58,247 nt of DNA from an uncultured Chlorobiaceae bacterium (GTDB lineage: Bacteria > Bacteroidota > Chlorobiia > Chlorobiales > Chlorobiaceae): positions 1 to 58,247 of the forward strand of contig CAILRB010000054.1 in NCBI GenBank assembly GCA_903836465.1, read 5' to 3'. Below the pieces are notes generated by a model. That model saw only the letters and a list, made by a program, of their open reading frames with translations. It was not told the DNA's origin and made no database searches. Position 1 is the stretch's first letter. Each line of letters opens with the position of its first letter. Shown in pieces: positions 1 through 8,030 of the stretch. The position numbers and the translations under genes were made by a program.

Positions 1-138
1 CTACAGCAAATCCTGAAATGTTTGTGCACTGGAAAGTGGGATATCTTCCAATGGCTGGATGATGGGAGCTGTGTGAGCGGGGACGTTCACGCACAGTTCT
101 GCGAGGGTCTGGAGGTGAAATTCCTCCGGTCTACTCAC
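1..138 (+). mobile_element. 3' end of a group II intron (domains V and VI), truncated by the window edge
   Basis: Positions 66-99 form a canonical 34-nt domain V: the outer arm GAGCTGT pairs with ACAGTTC, a GC dinucleotide bulge follows, and an inner stem is closed by the GNRA-type tetraloop GGGA. The catalytic AGC lies at 67-69. Positions 104-136 fold into a domain VI-like hairpin (GGAGG/CCTCC) with an unpaired A near 133, and the intron should end with AC at about 138. The maturase stop codon is three bases before domain V, the expected arrangement for an ORF in domain IV. The body of the intron lies to the left of the window. The exact 3' splice site is inferred. Confidence 0.85.
3..62 (+). 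CDS. group II intron reverse transcriptase/maturase, C-terminal end only
   Basis: The frame starting at position 3 is open from the window edge and ends at TGA 60-62. The visible tail contains FVHWKVGYLPMAG, which resembles the C-terminal PELFxHW segment of group II intron-encoded proteins. Catalytic domains are outside the window, so activity cannot be judged. The assignment rests as much on the adjacent domain V as on this short peptide. Confidence 0.7.
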   Translation, partial: TANPEMFVHWKVGYLPMAG

Positions 139-369
139 CTTTGACTTTTGATACATTGTTTCCCTCTGTCAAGCTAAAGCGATCAAAATGGTGTCGCACC
201 ATCTTCGGAATACTCAGTCAACACCAGAATCCAAAAGGATGGAATAACGCTCCAATGTGCCGTTTTTATTTCTCGGGCGGATTCGTCCCTGTTACTGATT
301 TACAAATTTGCTCTGTTGGAGGACAACAGGGAAAAGAAAACGCTGCATATCAATAGTTTTTCCTTATTA

Positions 370-395
370 TGTATATACAAATCGTGTAGATTACA
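370..395. promoter_or_regulatory. paired TGTA/TACA palindromes upstream of brnT (candidate BrnA operator)
   Basis: TGTATATACA at 370-379 is a perfect 10-bp palindrome. TGTA-GAT-TACA at 385-395 repeats the same half-sites 15 bp further on. Both end just before the brnT start at 400. BrnA antitoxins are known to repress their own operon through palindromes in this position. That these are the BrnA sites is inference. Confidence 0.45.
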
Positions 396-399
396 GGGA

Positions 400-666
400 A
401 TGTTTGAATGGGACGAAGACAAGCGGTTACTGAACCTTGAAAAGCACAAGCTGGATTTTATTGATTCGCGGCTGCTTTTCGACGGGCGGAAAACCATCAC
501 CGCTCAATCGGTTTACCCTGTTGAAGCACGGTATGTCACGACTGCCATCATTGAGGGGAAGTTTTATACCGTCGTTTGGACATGGCGAGAAGAGACTCGG
601 AGAATAATATCATTCAGGAGGGCACGACATGGCGAGGAAAGAGCGTATCGTCAAGCACATGGATAA
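400..666 (+). CDS. brnT: BrnT family ribonuclease toxin
   Basis: An 88-residue protein of the DUF497/BrnT family, a RelE-fold endoribonuclease that stops translation when its antitoxin is lost. The N-terminus MFEWDEDKRLLNLEKHKLDF is the family hallmark (FEWDexK...N..KHgvdF), and the C-terminal half shows the TWREETRRIISFRRAR strand with the conserved arginines. I chose ATG 400 because homologues start at the FEWD motif; a longer frame from 316 adds 28 unrelated residues. The stop at 664-666 overlaps brnA by 38 nt, so the pair is translationally coupled. Length is normal and nothing suggests decay. Confidence 0.9.
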   Translation: MFEWDEDKRLLNLEKHKLDFIDSRLLFDGRKTITAQSVYPVEARYVTTAIIEGKFYTVVWTWREETRRIISFRRARHGEERAYRQAHG

Positions 667-961
667 AGAATTGCGCGCAATACAGGGGCGCGGCGAGAGC
701 AAAAGCAACTGGGCGCAAGCTGCCGCTATGACGGATGCGGAGATTGACGCAGCTATTGCTGGCGACGCCGACGAAGCGGGCATGGTGGTTGATTGGTCGA
801 AAGCCTCGGTAGAATTACCGCAGCCCAAGGCAGTCCTCAATATGCGCGTTGATTATGAGGTACTTGAATTTTTTCGCAGTCAGGGAAAGGGCTATCAGAC
901 AAAAATTAATGCCGTATTGCGCTCTTATGTCGATCAACGAATGCTCCATGGCAGGGGCTAA
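629..961 (+). CDS. brnA: BrnA family antitoxin
   Basis: A 110-residue BrnA-type (DUF4415/COG3514) antitoxin. The N-terminal part binds and neutralises BrnT; the C-terminal segment LNMRVDYEVLEFFRSQGKGY and onward is the ribbon-helix-helix DNA-binding motif characteristic of the family (xxRlDxdVlewfkxqGxGYqtriN). A strong AGGAGG ribosome binding site lies 8 nt before ATG 629, inside the toxin gene. Together with the palindromes at 370-395 this gives the standard autoregulated toxin-antitoxin arrangement. Both genes look intact. Confidence 0.9.
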   Translation: MARKERIVKHMDKELRAIQGRGESKSNWAQAAAMTDAEIDAAIAGDADEAGMVVDWSKASVELPQPKAVLNMRVDYEVLEFFRSQGKGYQTKINAVLRSYVDQRMLHGRG

Positions 962-1100
962 AAATAGATAGCTCGAAAGCACGATTTATTTGATGTAAAG
1001 GAGTTTGCCTCAATAGGATCTTCATATTGAGCTTGAGTGTTTCATGATTTTTCTTTCCATGCTTTCAGTTCTCTGATAAGGCGCTCTGCACGATCTGGAA

Positions 1101-1353
1101 CCGGAGCGAGTCGCTCTTCATGGAGCTGCGTGCACCGAAGCGAAGCTGCTGGCTACCATGCCCAGAAGCAAGGCGGCGCGGGCCTGCTGTGGCGCTCTTG
1201 TACTCAAGGGCGCCATGCTGGTTGGTGAAGATGGACGTACACAAGCGAAGGCAGCACTCCGCTTTCGCGGAAATATTTATCAAAAAGCCGTACCTTATTG
1301 AGAAAGAAACTGTCTGCTTTTTCCGAATTAAAGAGATCAGTCTAAACAATGTT
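1101..1353 (+). repeat. dispersed imperfect repeat, copy A (partner at 7801-7981)
   Basis: The 422 bases between brnA and the next gene hold no convincing gene. They share blocks with 7801-7981: CCGGAGCGAG at 1101-1110; a 28-nt block at 1142-1169 matching 7838-7865 at 24 positions; and a 53-nt block at 1301-1353 matching 7929-7981 at about 47 positions, ending AGATCAGTCTAAACAATGTT in both. Copy A is longer between blocks. Each copy lies shortly upstream of a plus-strand small gene. I do not recognise the element. Confidence 0.6.
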
Positions 1354-1383
1354 GGTCTGTCATTTTAACAATGAGAAGACAAG

Positions 1384-1779
1384 ATGAAAAACTATCTCTT
1401 AACAATCACGGTCTGTATCATCATTCTCATCGCTCCTTGTTTGGCGTTATCAGAGCCAGCATCGGAGACGAGGATTGCCGACCTTGAGCGCACCGTTCTA
1501 AACTTGCTGCAGAGGGTTGCTGCGTTGGAAGCACGGCTCCCTATTGCCGATGAACGGGCTCGGACTACCTCGATCAAGCCTGGAAACTCCCTCGATATAC
1601 AGAATTGGCGGCAGCTACGAACGGGAATGTCTGAACATGACGTGGAGCGCTTACTGGGCAGTCCTAAAAAGATAATAGTCTATGGTGAGTACTCCTTTAA
1701 ATGGTTTTACAACTACCCAAGCTGCGTAGTCAGGTTCAACGGACAATCACGAAAGGTTAATGGATGGCAGGAGCCATGA
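1384..1779 (+). CDS. secreted hypothetical protein with coiled coil and SmpA/OmlA-like C-terminus
   Basis: A 131-residue protein. Residues 1-23 are a typical signal peptide (KNYLLTITVCIIILIAPCLA); the cysteine is preceded by proline, so a lipobox is unlikely. Residues 25-50 form a heptad-like coiled coil (ADLERTVLNLLQRVAALEARL, 20-residue core). The C-terminal part, WRQLRTGMSEHDVERLLGSP then GEYSFKWFYNYPSCVVRF, resembles the BamE/SmpA-OmlA fold, where the LrxGMsxxeVxxllGxP motif is diagnostic. A periplasmic or envelope-associated role is inferred; no specific function is known. It lies just downstream of repeat copy A and is convergent with hsdM. Confidence 0.7.
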   Translation: MKNYLLTITVCIIILIAPCLALSEPASETRIADLERTVLNLLQRVAALEARLPIADERARTTSIKPGNSLDIQNWRQLRTGMSEHDVERLLGSPKKIIVYGEYSFKWFYNYPSCVVRFNGQSRKVNGWQEP

Positions 1780-1837
1780 TGCCCATCAATATTTGCGGTT
1801 AGTCAGAAGTAATCCCTTTTTGCATGACGTCGGTGCG

Positions 1838-3484
1838 TTAACCATTATGGCCATCAGTATCTGCGTCCTCATTGCCAAGGGGCAAAAAAGGCAACCCAAG
1901 CTCTTTGAGAAATTCGTTGTGTTTGTTGGTGGCGTTTACAATGCGCTCTTCGATGTTGATTAAATCAGTGTGTACTGCAGTGAGGTCGATTTCTTCCTCT
2001 GCTGTAGCGGTACTGATATAGCGTGAGATATTCAGATTGTAGCCGTTGGTTTCAATCTCTTCCATGGTTACCCGTCGAGAGTAACGCAACTCTTCACAGC
2101 GGAATTGATAGGTGTCAACAATCTTCTCGATATCATCTTCCCGCAACCGGTTCTGCCGTTTCCCTTTCTCAAAGTGCTCGCTGGCATTGATGAAAAGCAC
2201 ATCGTCGGGCTTCTTGCATTTTTTCAGCACCAGAATGCAGACCGGAATACCGGTAGAGAAAAAGAGATTGGCAGGCAGGCCGATAACGGTGTCGATATGG
2301 CCATCCTTGAGGAGTTTGGTGCGGATGCGCTCCTCTATACCACCACGGAACAGGACACCGTGGGGAAGGATGATGGCCATGGTGCCCTCTTTGGCGAGAA
2401 ATTGGAAACCGTGGAGCAGAAAAGCAAAGTCGGCGGCGGATTTTGGGGCCAGACCATAGTTCTTAAATCGCACGTCGTCGCCTAATGCGTCAGTGAGTTC
2501 CCATCGGTAACTGAAGGGTGGATTGGCCACAACAGCATCAAACTGTTTCTTTTTGGCCGGGTTGGCTTCGCGCAGCATCTCCCAGTCGTTGAGCAGGGTG
2601 TCGCCGTGGAAAATCTCGAACTCCGAATCTTTCACCCCGTGCAGCAGCATGTTCATGCGCGCCAGGTTGTAGGTGGTGATGTTTTTTTCCTGCCCGTAGA
2701 TTTTGCCGATGCCGTGGGAGCCCATCCGATGGCGCACATTGAGCAGCAGTGAGCCGGAGCCGCAGGCAAAGTCGAGCACGTTGTCGAGATATCTCTTTTT
2801 ACCGGTGGCAGATTCCTGACTGTCGAGTGTCACAATGGCAGAGAGAATGCAGGAGATCTGCTGCTGGGTGTAGAACTCTCCCGCCTTCTTGCCAGAACCG
2901 GCAGCAAACTGGCCGATCAGGTATTCGTAGGCATCTCCCAGGGTGTCGCTGTCTGTTGAAAACTCCTTCAGCCCCTCGGCAATTTTGGTGATGATGGTGC
3001 AGAGCTTGGCATTGCGATCGGTATACTGCTTGCCAAGCTTTTCCGAGTTCAGGTTGATTTCCGAAAAGAGGCCCTGAAAAGTAATGGCAAAGGATTCGTT
3101 CTCAATGTAATCAAAGGCTTTTTGCAGGGTATGCAGTAACTCACCATTCTGCGTGCGGGCCATCTCCGCAATGCTGCCCCAGAGATATGGTGGCTTGATG
3201 ACATAATGCACCTTGAGGCGCATCTGCTTTTCAAATTCAGCACTATCGTCGGGATTATTATCATACCAAAGTTGCAGCGGCGTGGTGCCGAACTGCTCCT
3301 GCTTGTCCGGGAAATCCCTGCCCAGCTCTTTTTTTGCGGCGGCTTCGTAATTGTCGGAGAGGTAGCGCAGGAAGAGGAACGAGAGCATGTAGTCGCGGAA
3401 ATCATCCGCATTCATGGCTCCGCGCAGTTGGTCGGCAATGCCCCAGAGGGTAGTGCCCATTTGTTTCTGGTTTTGTTCGGTCAT
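1838..3484 (-). CDS. hsdM: type I restriction-modification system, DNA methyltransferase subunit HsdM
   Basis: A 548-residue HsdM, the N6-adenine methyltransferase subunit of a type I system. An N-terminal helical HsdM_N domain (LWGIADQLRGAMNADDFRDY) precedes the Rossmann-like methyltransferase domain with the SAM motif DFACGSGSLLL near residue 240 and the catalytic NPPF near 320. Length is normal and both motifs are intact. The start overlaps the stop of a short remnant frame (ATGA), as in coupled operons. The catalytic subunit needs an S subunit for target recognition, and no complete hsdS exists in this window, so methylation may be lost or may rely on an S subunit elsewhere. Confidence 0.95.
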   Translation of the reverse strand: MTEQNQKQMGTTLWGIADQLRGAMNADDFRDYMLSFLFLRYLSDNYEAAAKKELGRDFPDKQEQFGTTPLQLWYDNNPDDSAEFEKQMRLKVHYVIKPPYLWGSIAEMARTQNGELLHTLQKAFDYIENESFAITFQGLFSEINLNSEKLGKQYTDRNAKLCTIITKIAEGLKEFSTDSDTLGDAYEYLIGQFAAGSGKKAGEFYTQQQISCILSAIVTLDSQESATGKKRYLDNVLDFACGSGSLLLNVRHRMGSHGIGKIYGQEKNITTYNLARMNMLLHGVKDSEFEIFHGDTLLNDWEMLREANPAKKKQFDAVVANPPFSYRWELTDALGDDVRFKNYGLAPKSAADFAFLLHGFQFLAKEGTMAIILPHGVLFRGGIEERIRTKLLKDGHIDTVIGLPANLFFSTGIPVCILVLKKCKKPDDVLFINASEHFEKGKRQNRLREDDIEKIVDTYQFRCEELRYSRRVTMEEIETNGYNLNISRYISTATAEEEIDLTAVHTDLINIEERIVNATNKHNEFLKELGLPFLPLGNEDADTDGHNG

Positions 3485-3633
3485 GACTGATTTTTATTGA
3501 GCGCCACCGCTTTTCTGCTGATCTCTTCGACGCTCTCCTCTTGCTCCATGCTCTCTCGCCACTGGGATTTAAAAAAGGGCAGCACAAGCGTACGTATCAC
3601 TGATCTATCCAAGTGAAGGAGCACAAACCCTGA
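3481..3633 (-). pseudogene. short open remnant immediately upstream of hsdM
   Basis: Directly after the stop of the nuclease gene, in the same frame, 50 sense codons run to a TGA that overlaps the hsdM start by 4 nt. The peptide includes VIRTLVLPFFKSQWRESMEQ and ends RKAVALNKNQS. The tight overlap with hsdM suggests the 3' end of a gene that once preceded hsdM and lost its 5' part when the nuclease gene arrived. I do not recognise the family. A very small intact gene from an internal GTG is possible. Confidence 0.4.
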
Positions 3634-4512
3634 CTACAACCCATCCACAAGAGTAATCGGCAGACCAGTACAACGTGAAATCGTTTCGATATCAAGACCA
3701 GCATCTTTAAGGCTTTTTGCAACTTCCATTGCCTTTTGCTGACTTCCCTCAACAATACCCTCTGCCTTGCCTTCAACCTTGCCCTCATCATAAGCTGTAT
3801 CGATAACATTCTTCAGGTCACGATAGACCTTGAGGCTCTCTTCATAAGCGGCCGCTTCCACACTCGAATACTTTGCAATTTCTGCCAGTTCAAATACCTT
3901 GAGAAAAACCCTTTCCTGAAGAGAGGCCGGTCGGTCAGTCAGCTCAGGGAGATGGCGAAGAAGGAAGCACCATTTGTCGAAGTCAGTAACAAGCTCATCA
4001 ATCGTTTTCGTGAACTTGGGAAGTTCGAGGTAAATAAAGGTGAGCTTGTCGGAGAAAACTGCGCCCGTGGAACGATCAACCAGTTTTACTTCATGGTGAA
4101 CGACCTCATTATCAGCTTTATGTTCATCAAACACGAAATCAAGAATACCGACCATGTAGACCGCCTTCAGACAGAAATTCCACGAGCCACTCTGTGCCTG
4201 CTGTTGAACCGGAAAGGTGGCATAAAAAATCGACCGATCTTTGAAGTAGTTCTGTTTTGCCCGCTGCATCTCCACAATAAATTTTTCGCCCTTTTCATTT
4301 TCACAATAAAGGTCAAAAATTGCCCTGCGGTCGTACTCACTCCGCCCAACCTGTTCATTGGGCAAAAATGAAAGATCGGAAACTGTTCCCGCTTCGGCAG
4401 GCAAGAGCGTATTCAAAAACGCTATCAGCAGGTCTTTGTTGACCTCAGAGCCAAAGATTTTCTTGAAACCAAAGTCGGTAAAGGGGTTTATGTAACGATC
4501 TTTTAAAAGCAT
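3634..4512 (-). CDS. Rpn family recombination-promoting nuclease / PD-(D/E)XK transposase-like protein
   Basis: A 292-residue protein of the Rpn/PDDEXK_2 family (PF12784), widespread mobile-type DNA nucleases of the restriction-endonuclease fold. It begins MLLKDRYINPFTDFGFKKIF, the typical N-terminus. The nuclease core has D in RRAIFDLYC and the ExQ pair in GEKFIVEMQRAKQ. The C-terminal region has the charged repeat KVEGKAEGIVEG and the helix DIETISRCTGLPI seen in many members. I chose ATG 4512 over an upstream GTG because homologues begin here and AAGG lies upstream. It is inserted between hsdR and hsdM and has no known role in restriction. Confidence 0.88.
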   Translation of the reverse strand: MLLKDRYINPFTDFGFKKIFGSEVNKDLLIAFLNTLLPAEAGTVSDLSFLPNEQVGRSEYDRRAIFDLYCENEKGEKFIVEMQRAKQNYFKDRSIFYATFPVQQQAQSGSWNFCLKAVYMVGILDFVFDEHKADNEVVHHEVKLVDRSTGAVFSDKLTFIYLELPKFTKTIDELVTDFDKWCFLLRHLPELTDRPASLQERVFLKVFELAEIAKYSSVEAAAYEESLKVYRDLKNVIDTAYDEGKVEGKAEGIVEGSQQKAMEVAKSLKDAGLDIETISRCTGLPITLVDGL

Positions 4513-4594
4513 AGTGCAGTACCTTTTCGAACTGAATTTCAATGAGACCACTGTTTTCTGTTAATATAGGCACTCAGGGGTATCCTGCAATGAA

Positions 4595-4837
4595 TCACAA
4601 TACCTGGCCGGAAGGATGGGGATTTATAGATTCTTTTGCCTCTGATGCTTGGCGGCGCAGCTCTTCGGCTGAAATCCACACCAATTTTCCATTTTTCTCA
4701 ATCACGATATTGGTATTCGTCTGAATAGCGGTTTCACGGGCCAATGCGGAGGCTCGTTGCAGAGCAGCTAATGAAGCTCGCTGGTCAGGGTTTTTAGCCT
4801 TGGTAATATCTGTTGCGTTCACAGGTTTTCTCCCCAT
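4595..4837 (-). CDS. small partner protein of the zeta-like kinase (putative antitoxin)
   Basis: An 80-residue charged, mostly helical protein with no signal peptide. It starts inside the end of the zeta-like gene (19-nt overlap), so the two are translationally coupled. Small proteins of this size commonly accompany COG4185-type zeta-like kinases and are presumed antitoxins; that role is inferred from position only. The segment TAIQTNTNIVIEKNGKLVWI looks like a beta hairpin that could contact the kinase. The reading frame is intact while its partner is frameshifted. Confidence 0.6.
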   Translation of the reverse strand: MGRKPVNATDITKAKNPDQRASLAALQRASALARETAIQTNTNIVIEKNGKLVWISAEELRRQASEAKESINPHPSGQVL

Positions 4838-5336
4838 TCTAATAAAACCGGTGTCTCTCCGGCGTTGTTGAATTTAGTCCAATCATCTACCTCGGCTTTG
4901 TAGTGTTGCTCAAAGTTACGCAATCCCGCTATAAAACGGCGACGGATAACTGGTTCGGGAATGTTATGCCCTCCTTGGCGAACGCGCTCCGCTACACGGG
5001 CGATGGCCATTTCTACATTGGGTAACGCCAGAAAATAGAGGCTAACCAAAAAGCCTTGAGTGCGCCATTGCTGGATATGCGTCAGATAACCAAGGCCGGA
5101 TAGCGTGGTTTCAAATGCGAAGCTTTCTTTACGTCGCACGCAATCGGCAATCTCTTCCAACATGACGCGTCCTGCTTTGATGGCAGCCACCTCAGGGGCA
5201 AAGGGTGAGAGACCGGCGGCATGAGATCGGCATTGATAAAGCGCAGGCATTGAGCTTCTATTGGCAGAAACGTGCGGGCAAAAGAGGTTTTTCCTGCGCC
5301 ATTGGGTCCGGCGATAATGATGATTTTTTTGTCCAT
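4819..5336 (-). pseudogene. zeta-toxin-like P-loop kinase, frameshifted
   Basis: The first frame starts at ATG 5336, overlapping the hsdR stop by 1 nt, and encodes [20 protein letters not shown] with an intact Walker A, continuing to RFINADL. The homologous sequence then continues in another frame: [20 protein letters not shown], then [11 protein letters not shown], then a long helical C-terminus ending ETPVLLEWGENL. Restoring one base near 5220-5221 (INADL[11 protein letters not shown]) gives a normal protein of about 172 residues like COG4185/zeta family kinases. As written the product is truncated after about 40 family residues plus a nonsense tail, so it is probably inactive. A sequencing error cannot be excluded. 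Confidence 0.8.
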
Positions 5337-7582
5337 CAGCTTGATACCTCCTCAAGTGCCGGGAAAAGCTGCTGCATCAATGCTTTTTTATGGGTTTTGA
5401 GCGTGTCGAGCTTTTGGGTTTGGACGGTGATCAGTTCGTCGATGACCACCGGGGCGGAATCGACCAGCCAGATTTCGCGGGCGCGGTCGGCTTGCTCACC
5501 GGAAAAGAGGGCGATAGCATCGTTGACCGCGCTTTGCTGCTGACGAAAGTCGAGAATGCTGCCGTAGGGCTTGGTATCGTTCAGTACACGGTTGGTGCGT
5601 GAGAAGGCCTGAATCAGCCCGTGGTATTTCAGGTTTTTATCGACGTAGATGGTGTTCAGAAATTTGGAGTCAAACCCGGTGAGCAGCATATCCACCACAA
5701 TCACGATGTCGATCTTTTGCGCGTGCGGCAAGTCCTGATTGGGGTATTGCTGATCTTTGATGCGCTTTTGTACGTCCGAATAGTAGAGGTCGAATTCGTC
5801 GATGCGGTGGTTGGTACCGTAGTTGGTGTTGTAGTCGCCAATGATGGCTTTAAGGGCCGCCTTTTTTTCGTCCGGCGCCTGCTCGTTGTCGGCTTTTTCC
5901 TGCGGCAAATCTTCCTGTATCTGCTGCACATCCTTGTTACCGTTGGCAGGCGGCGAAAAGACACCAGCGATGTTCAGCGGCTGAAAGTTGCTCTCTTTGG
6001 CCTGTTTTTCGGCCTGAATGCTCTTGAACAGCTCATGATAGGCAATGGCATCGTTGATGGAGGCCGTGGCCAGAATGGCGTTGAACTTGCGCCCGTAGGT
6101 GGCTGTGTCGTGTTTTTCGAGGATGGCCTCAACAATGGCTCTTTTGGTAAGCTCCTCACCCGGCTTTGGCCTGTTCTTGCCTTCGGGCCTGAAATAGTCG
6201 ACGTGGAAGCGCAGGACATTGCGATCTTCGATGGCGTGCGTGATGGTGTAGGCGTGTAGTTGCTGCTGAAAAATCTCTGCCGGGGTGATAAAAGAGCCCT
6301 GCTGCCCCTCAATCTGCTGATAGCTGGCATTTTCTGAAAAGATTGGCGTGCCGGTGAAACCGAAGAGCTGGGCGTTGGGAAAAAATTCCTTGATGGCCTT
6401 GTGGTTGTCGCCGAATTGCGAGCGGTGGCATTCGTCAAAGATGAAGACCATGCGCTTCTTGCGCAGTGGTTGAAGCCGCTCTTTGAAGTTGCGCTGACTG
6501 GCACCATCGAGGGCAAGGCCGAGCTTCTGGATGGTGGTAACGATCACCTTATTGGCATAATCATCCGAGAGCAGCCGCTGCACCAGGGCTTCTGTGTTGG
6601 TGTTCTCTTCGACGCAGTTCTTCTGAAAGCGGTTGAACTCCTCCCGCGTCTGCCGGTCGAGGTCTTTGCGGTCAACGACAAAGAGGCATTTATCGATATC
6701 CGGGTTATCCTTGAGCAGGGTTGATGTCTTGAAGGAGGTGAGCGTTTTGCCGCTGCCGGTGGTGTGCCAGACGTAGCCGTTGCCTGAGTTCTGGTGAATG
6801 CACTCCACGATGGCCTTGACGGCATAGATTTGGTATGGGCGCATCATCATCAACTTCTGCTCGCTGGCCACCAGCACCATGTAGCGGCTGATCATTTCGC
6901 CCAGCGTGCATTTCGCCAAAAACTTGTCGGCAAAGCTATCGAGATGGGTGATTTTTTTGTTGTCTTCTCCGGCGAACTGGTAGAGCGGCAGAAAACGCTC
7001 GTCGGCATTGAAGCTGAAGTGGCGGCTGTTGTTATTGGCGAAGTACCAGGTGTCGGTGCGGTTGCTGACGATAAAGAGTTGCAAAAAGCAGAGCAGGGTT
7101 TTGGTGTAGCCGTTGCCGGGGTCATTTTTGTAGTCGACGATCTGCTGCATGGCCGTGCGCGGGCTGATGGCCAGGGCTTTCAGTTCGATTTGTACCACCG
7201 GCACACCGTTGATGAGGAGCCGCACGTCGTATCGGTGATGGCTGTTATCAGTGTTGATGCGGAGCTGGTTCACCACTTCAAAGCTGTTTTTGCACCACTC
7301 CCTGATGTTGACCAGGGTGTAGAAGAGTAGCGTTCCGTCGTCGCGCTCGAAACTGTTGCGTTCGCGCAGATGGCGGGCCGCAGCGTAAACGTCCGATGTG
7401 ACGATTTGATCAAGCAGGCGGGCAAACTCTGCATCGGTCAGATGCACTCCATTGAGCACTTCAAACTTTTCGCGAAAGTTCTTCTCCAGAGAGGCACGGT
7501 CGCGAATATCTTCCCGATACTTGTATTTGAGATCCGTCAATTTATCGATCAGACCCAGCTCGATCTTGTTTTCAGTAGTCAT
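5336..7582 (-). CDS. hsdR: type I restriction enzyme HsdR, 3'-truncated and fused to the C-terminal tail of an HsdS subunit
   Basis: A 748-residue protein; HsdR is normally about 950-1,050. The N-terminal nuclease domain has [19 protein letters not shown] (D and ExK of the PD-(D/E)XK site). The SF2 motor has Walker A TTGSGKT near residue 275, DECHRSQFG near 380, FTGTP, and the late helicase motifs [10 protein letters not shown] and [10 protein letters not shown]. After SAPVVID near residue 714 the family's helical C-terminus, which docks HsdR to the methyltransferase, is missing. Instead the protein ends with a 34-residue segment typical of HsdS C-termini, including [20 protein letters not shown]. 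Nuclease and motor motifs remain, but assembly with HsdM/HsdS is doubtful. Confidence 0.9.
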   Translation of the reverse strand: MTTENKIELGLIDKLTDLKYKYREDIRDRASLEKNFREKFEVLNGVHLTDAEFARLLDQIVTSDVYAAARHLRERNSFERDDGTLLFYTLVNIREWCKNSFEVVNQLRINTDNSHHRYDVRLLINGVPVVQIELKALAISPRTAMQQIVDYKNDPGNGYTKTLLCFLQLFIVSNRTDTWYFANNNSRHFSFNADERFLPLYQFAGEDNKKITHLDSFADKFLAKCTLGEMISRYMVLVASEQKLMMMRPYQIYAVKAIVECIHQNSGNGYVWHTTGSGKTLTSFKTSTLLKDNPDIDKCLFVVDRKDLDRQTREEFNRFQKNCVEENTNTEALVQRLLSDDYANKVIVTTIQKLGLALDGASQRNFKERLQPLRKKRMVFIFDECHRSQFGDNHKAIKEFFPNAQLFGFTGTPIFSENASYQQIEGQQGSFITPAEIFQQQLHAYTITHAIEDRNVLRFHVDYFRPEGKNRPKPGEELTKRAIVEAILEKHDTATYGRKFNAILATASINDAIAYHELFKSIQAEKQAKESNFQPLNIAGVFSPPANGNKDVQQIQEDLPQEKADNEQAPDEKKAALKAIIGDYNTNYGTNHRIDEFDLYYSDVQKRIKDQQYPNQDLPHAQKIDIVIVVDMLLTGFDSKFLNTIYVDKNLKYHGLIQAFSRTNRVLNDTKPYGSILDFRQQQSAVNDAIALFSGEQADRAREIWLVDSAPVVIDELITVQTQKLDTLKTHKKALMQQLFPALEEVSS
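5339..5440 (-). other. HsdS-derived tail fused to hsdR (deletion scar)
   Basis: Residues 715-748 of the fused protein match the conserved helix found in the linker and at the C-terminus of many type I specificity subunits (LItaQTQKLdaLKTHKKGLMQQLFP). The join falls close to [10 protein letters not shown] and keeps the frame. The simplest reading is a deletion that removed the 3' end of hsdR and almost all of a downstream hsdS. Family recognition is from memory; the exact breakpoint needs an alignment. Confidence 0.75.
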
Positions 7583-7800
7583 CAGTATGCCCTATGAATA
7601 CTTTGCCATCAATCTTTTCTGCAATACTTGAGTTCATCTCCCTTTACTATGCTTCGAGCTTGACTTTTTATATGGAAACATCATAAGGGATAACTGAGTA
7701 TCAACATAATCAAGTGCTATAATGTACAGCGGTTTAGCAGATGATATTTCAATAATCACGCTCCCCTGCCGGGCTTTGCTTTTGCACTGAACCGTCAATG

Positions 7801-7981
7801 CCGGAGCGAGGGGCGGCGGTCAGCCTGTTAACGAAAAGAAGATGCTGGCTGCCATGCCACGAAGCTGTGCGGCTGACGCTGGTTTGCTCATAAATGCGTA
7901 GTAATGATATATTCAACAACTGTAATACAGAAAGAAACAATCTGCTTTTTCCGTATTAGGCAGATCAGTCTAAACAATGTT
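7801..7981 (+). repeat. dispersed imperfect repeat, copy B (partner at 1101-1353)
   Basis: The 448 bases between hsdR and the DsrE-like gene hold no gene I can support. They contain the second copy of the element at 1101-1353 in the same orientation, with the three conserved blocks at 7801-7810, 7838-7865 and 7929-7981. It ends 49 bases before the GTG start of the next gene. The two copies flank the whole restriction-modification locus. Confidence 0.6.
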
Positions 7982-8030
7982 AGAAATCGATGTTTTCACC
8001 GAACGCATTTAAATTACTTAGGAGATTAAA

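Noticed and set aside
1-62. Reverse transcriptase end as part of a diversity-generating retroelement for the SUMF1 gene
   Set aside because: It is directly followed by group II intron domains V and VI, so it is an intron maturase, not a retroelement enzyme.
141-356. 71-codon open frame after the intron
   Set aside because: No recognisable motif, no ribosome binding site; it overlaps the probable brnT control region.
1037-1368. Three overlapping open frames between brnA and the secreted protein
   Set aside because: They overlap each other in different frames across the non-coding repeat copy A and none has motifs or a start signal.
5621-6259. Hydrophobic 212-codon frame opposite hsdR
   Set aside because: Antisense to conserved helicase motifs of hsdR; Val/Gly-rich composition is the complement of the sense codons.
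7929-7990. Integron attC-like recombination site at the end of repeat copy B
   Set aside because: The final AATGTTAG does not meet the GTTRRRY core consensus, and no matching inverse core with a folding stem was found.
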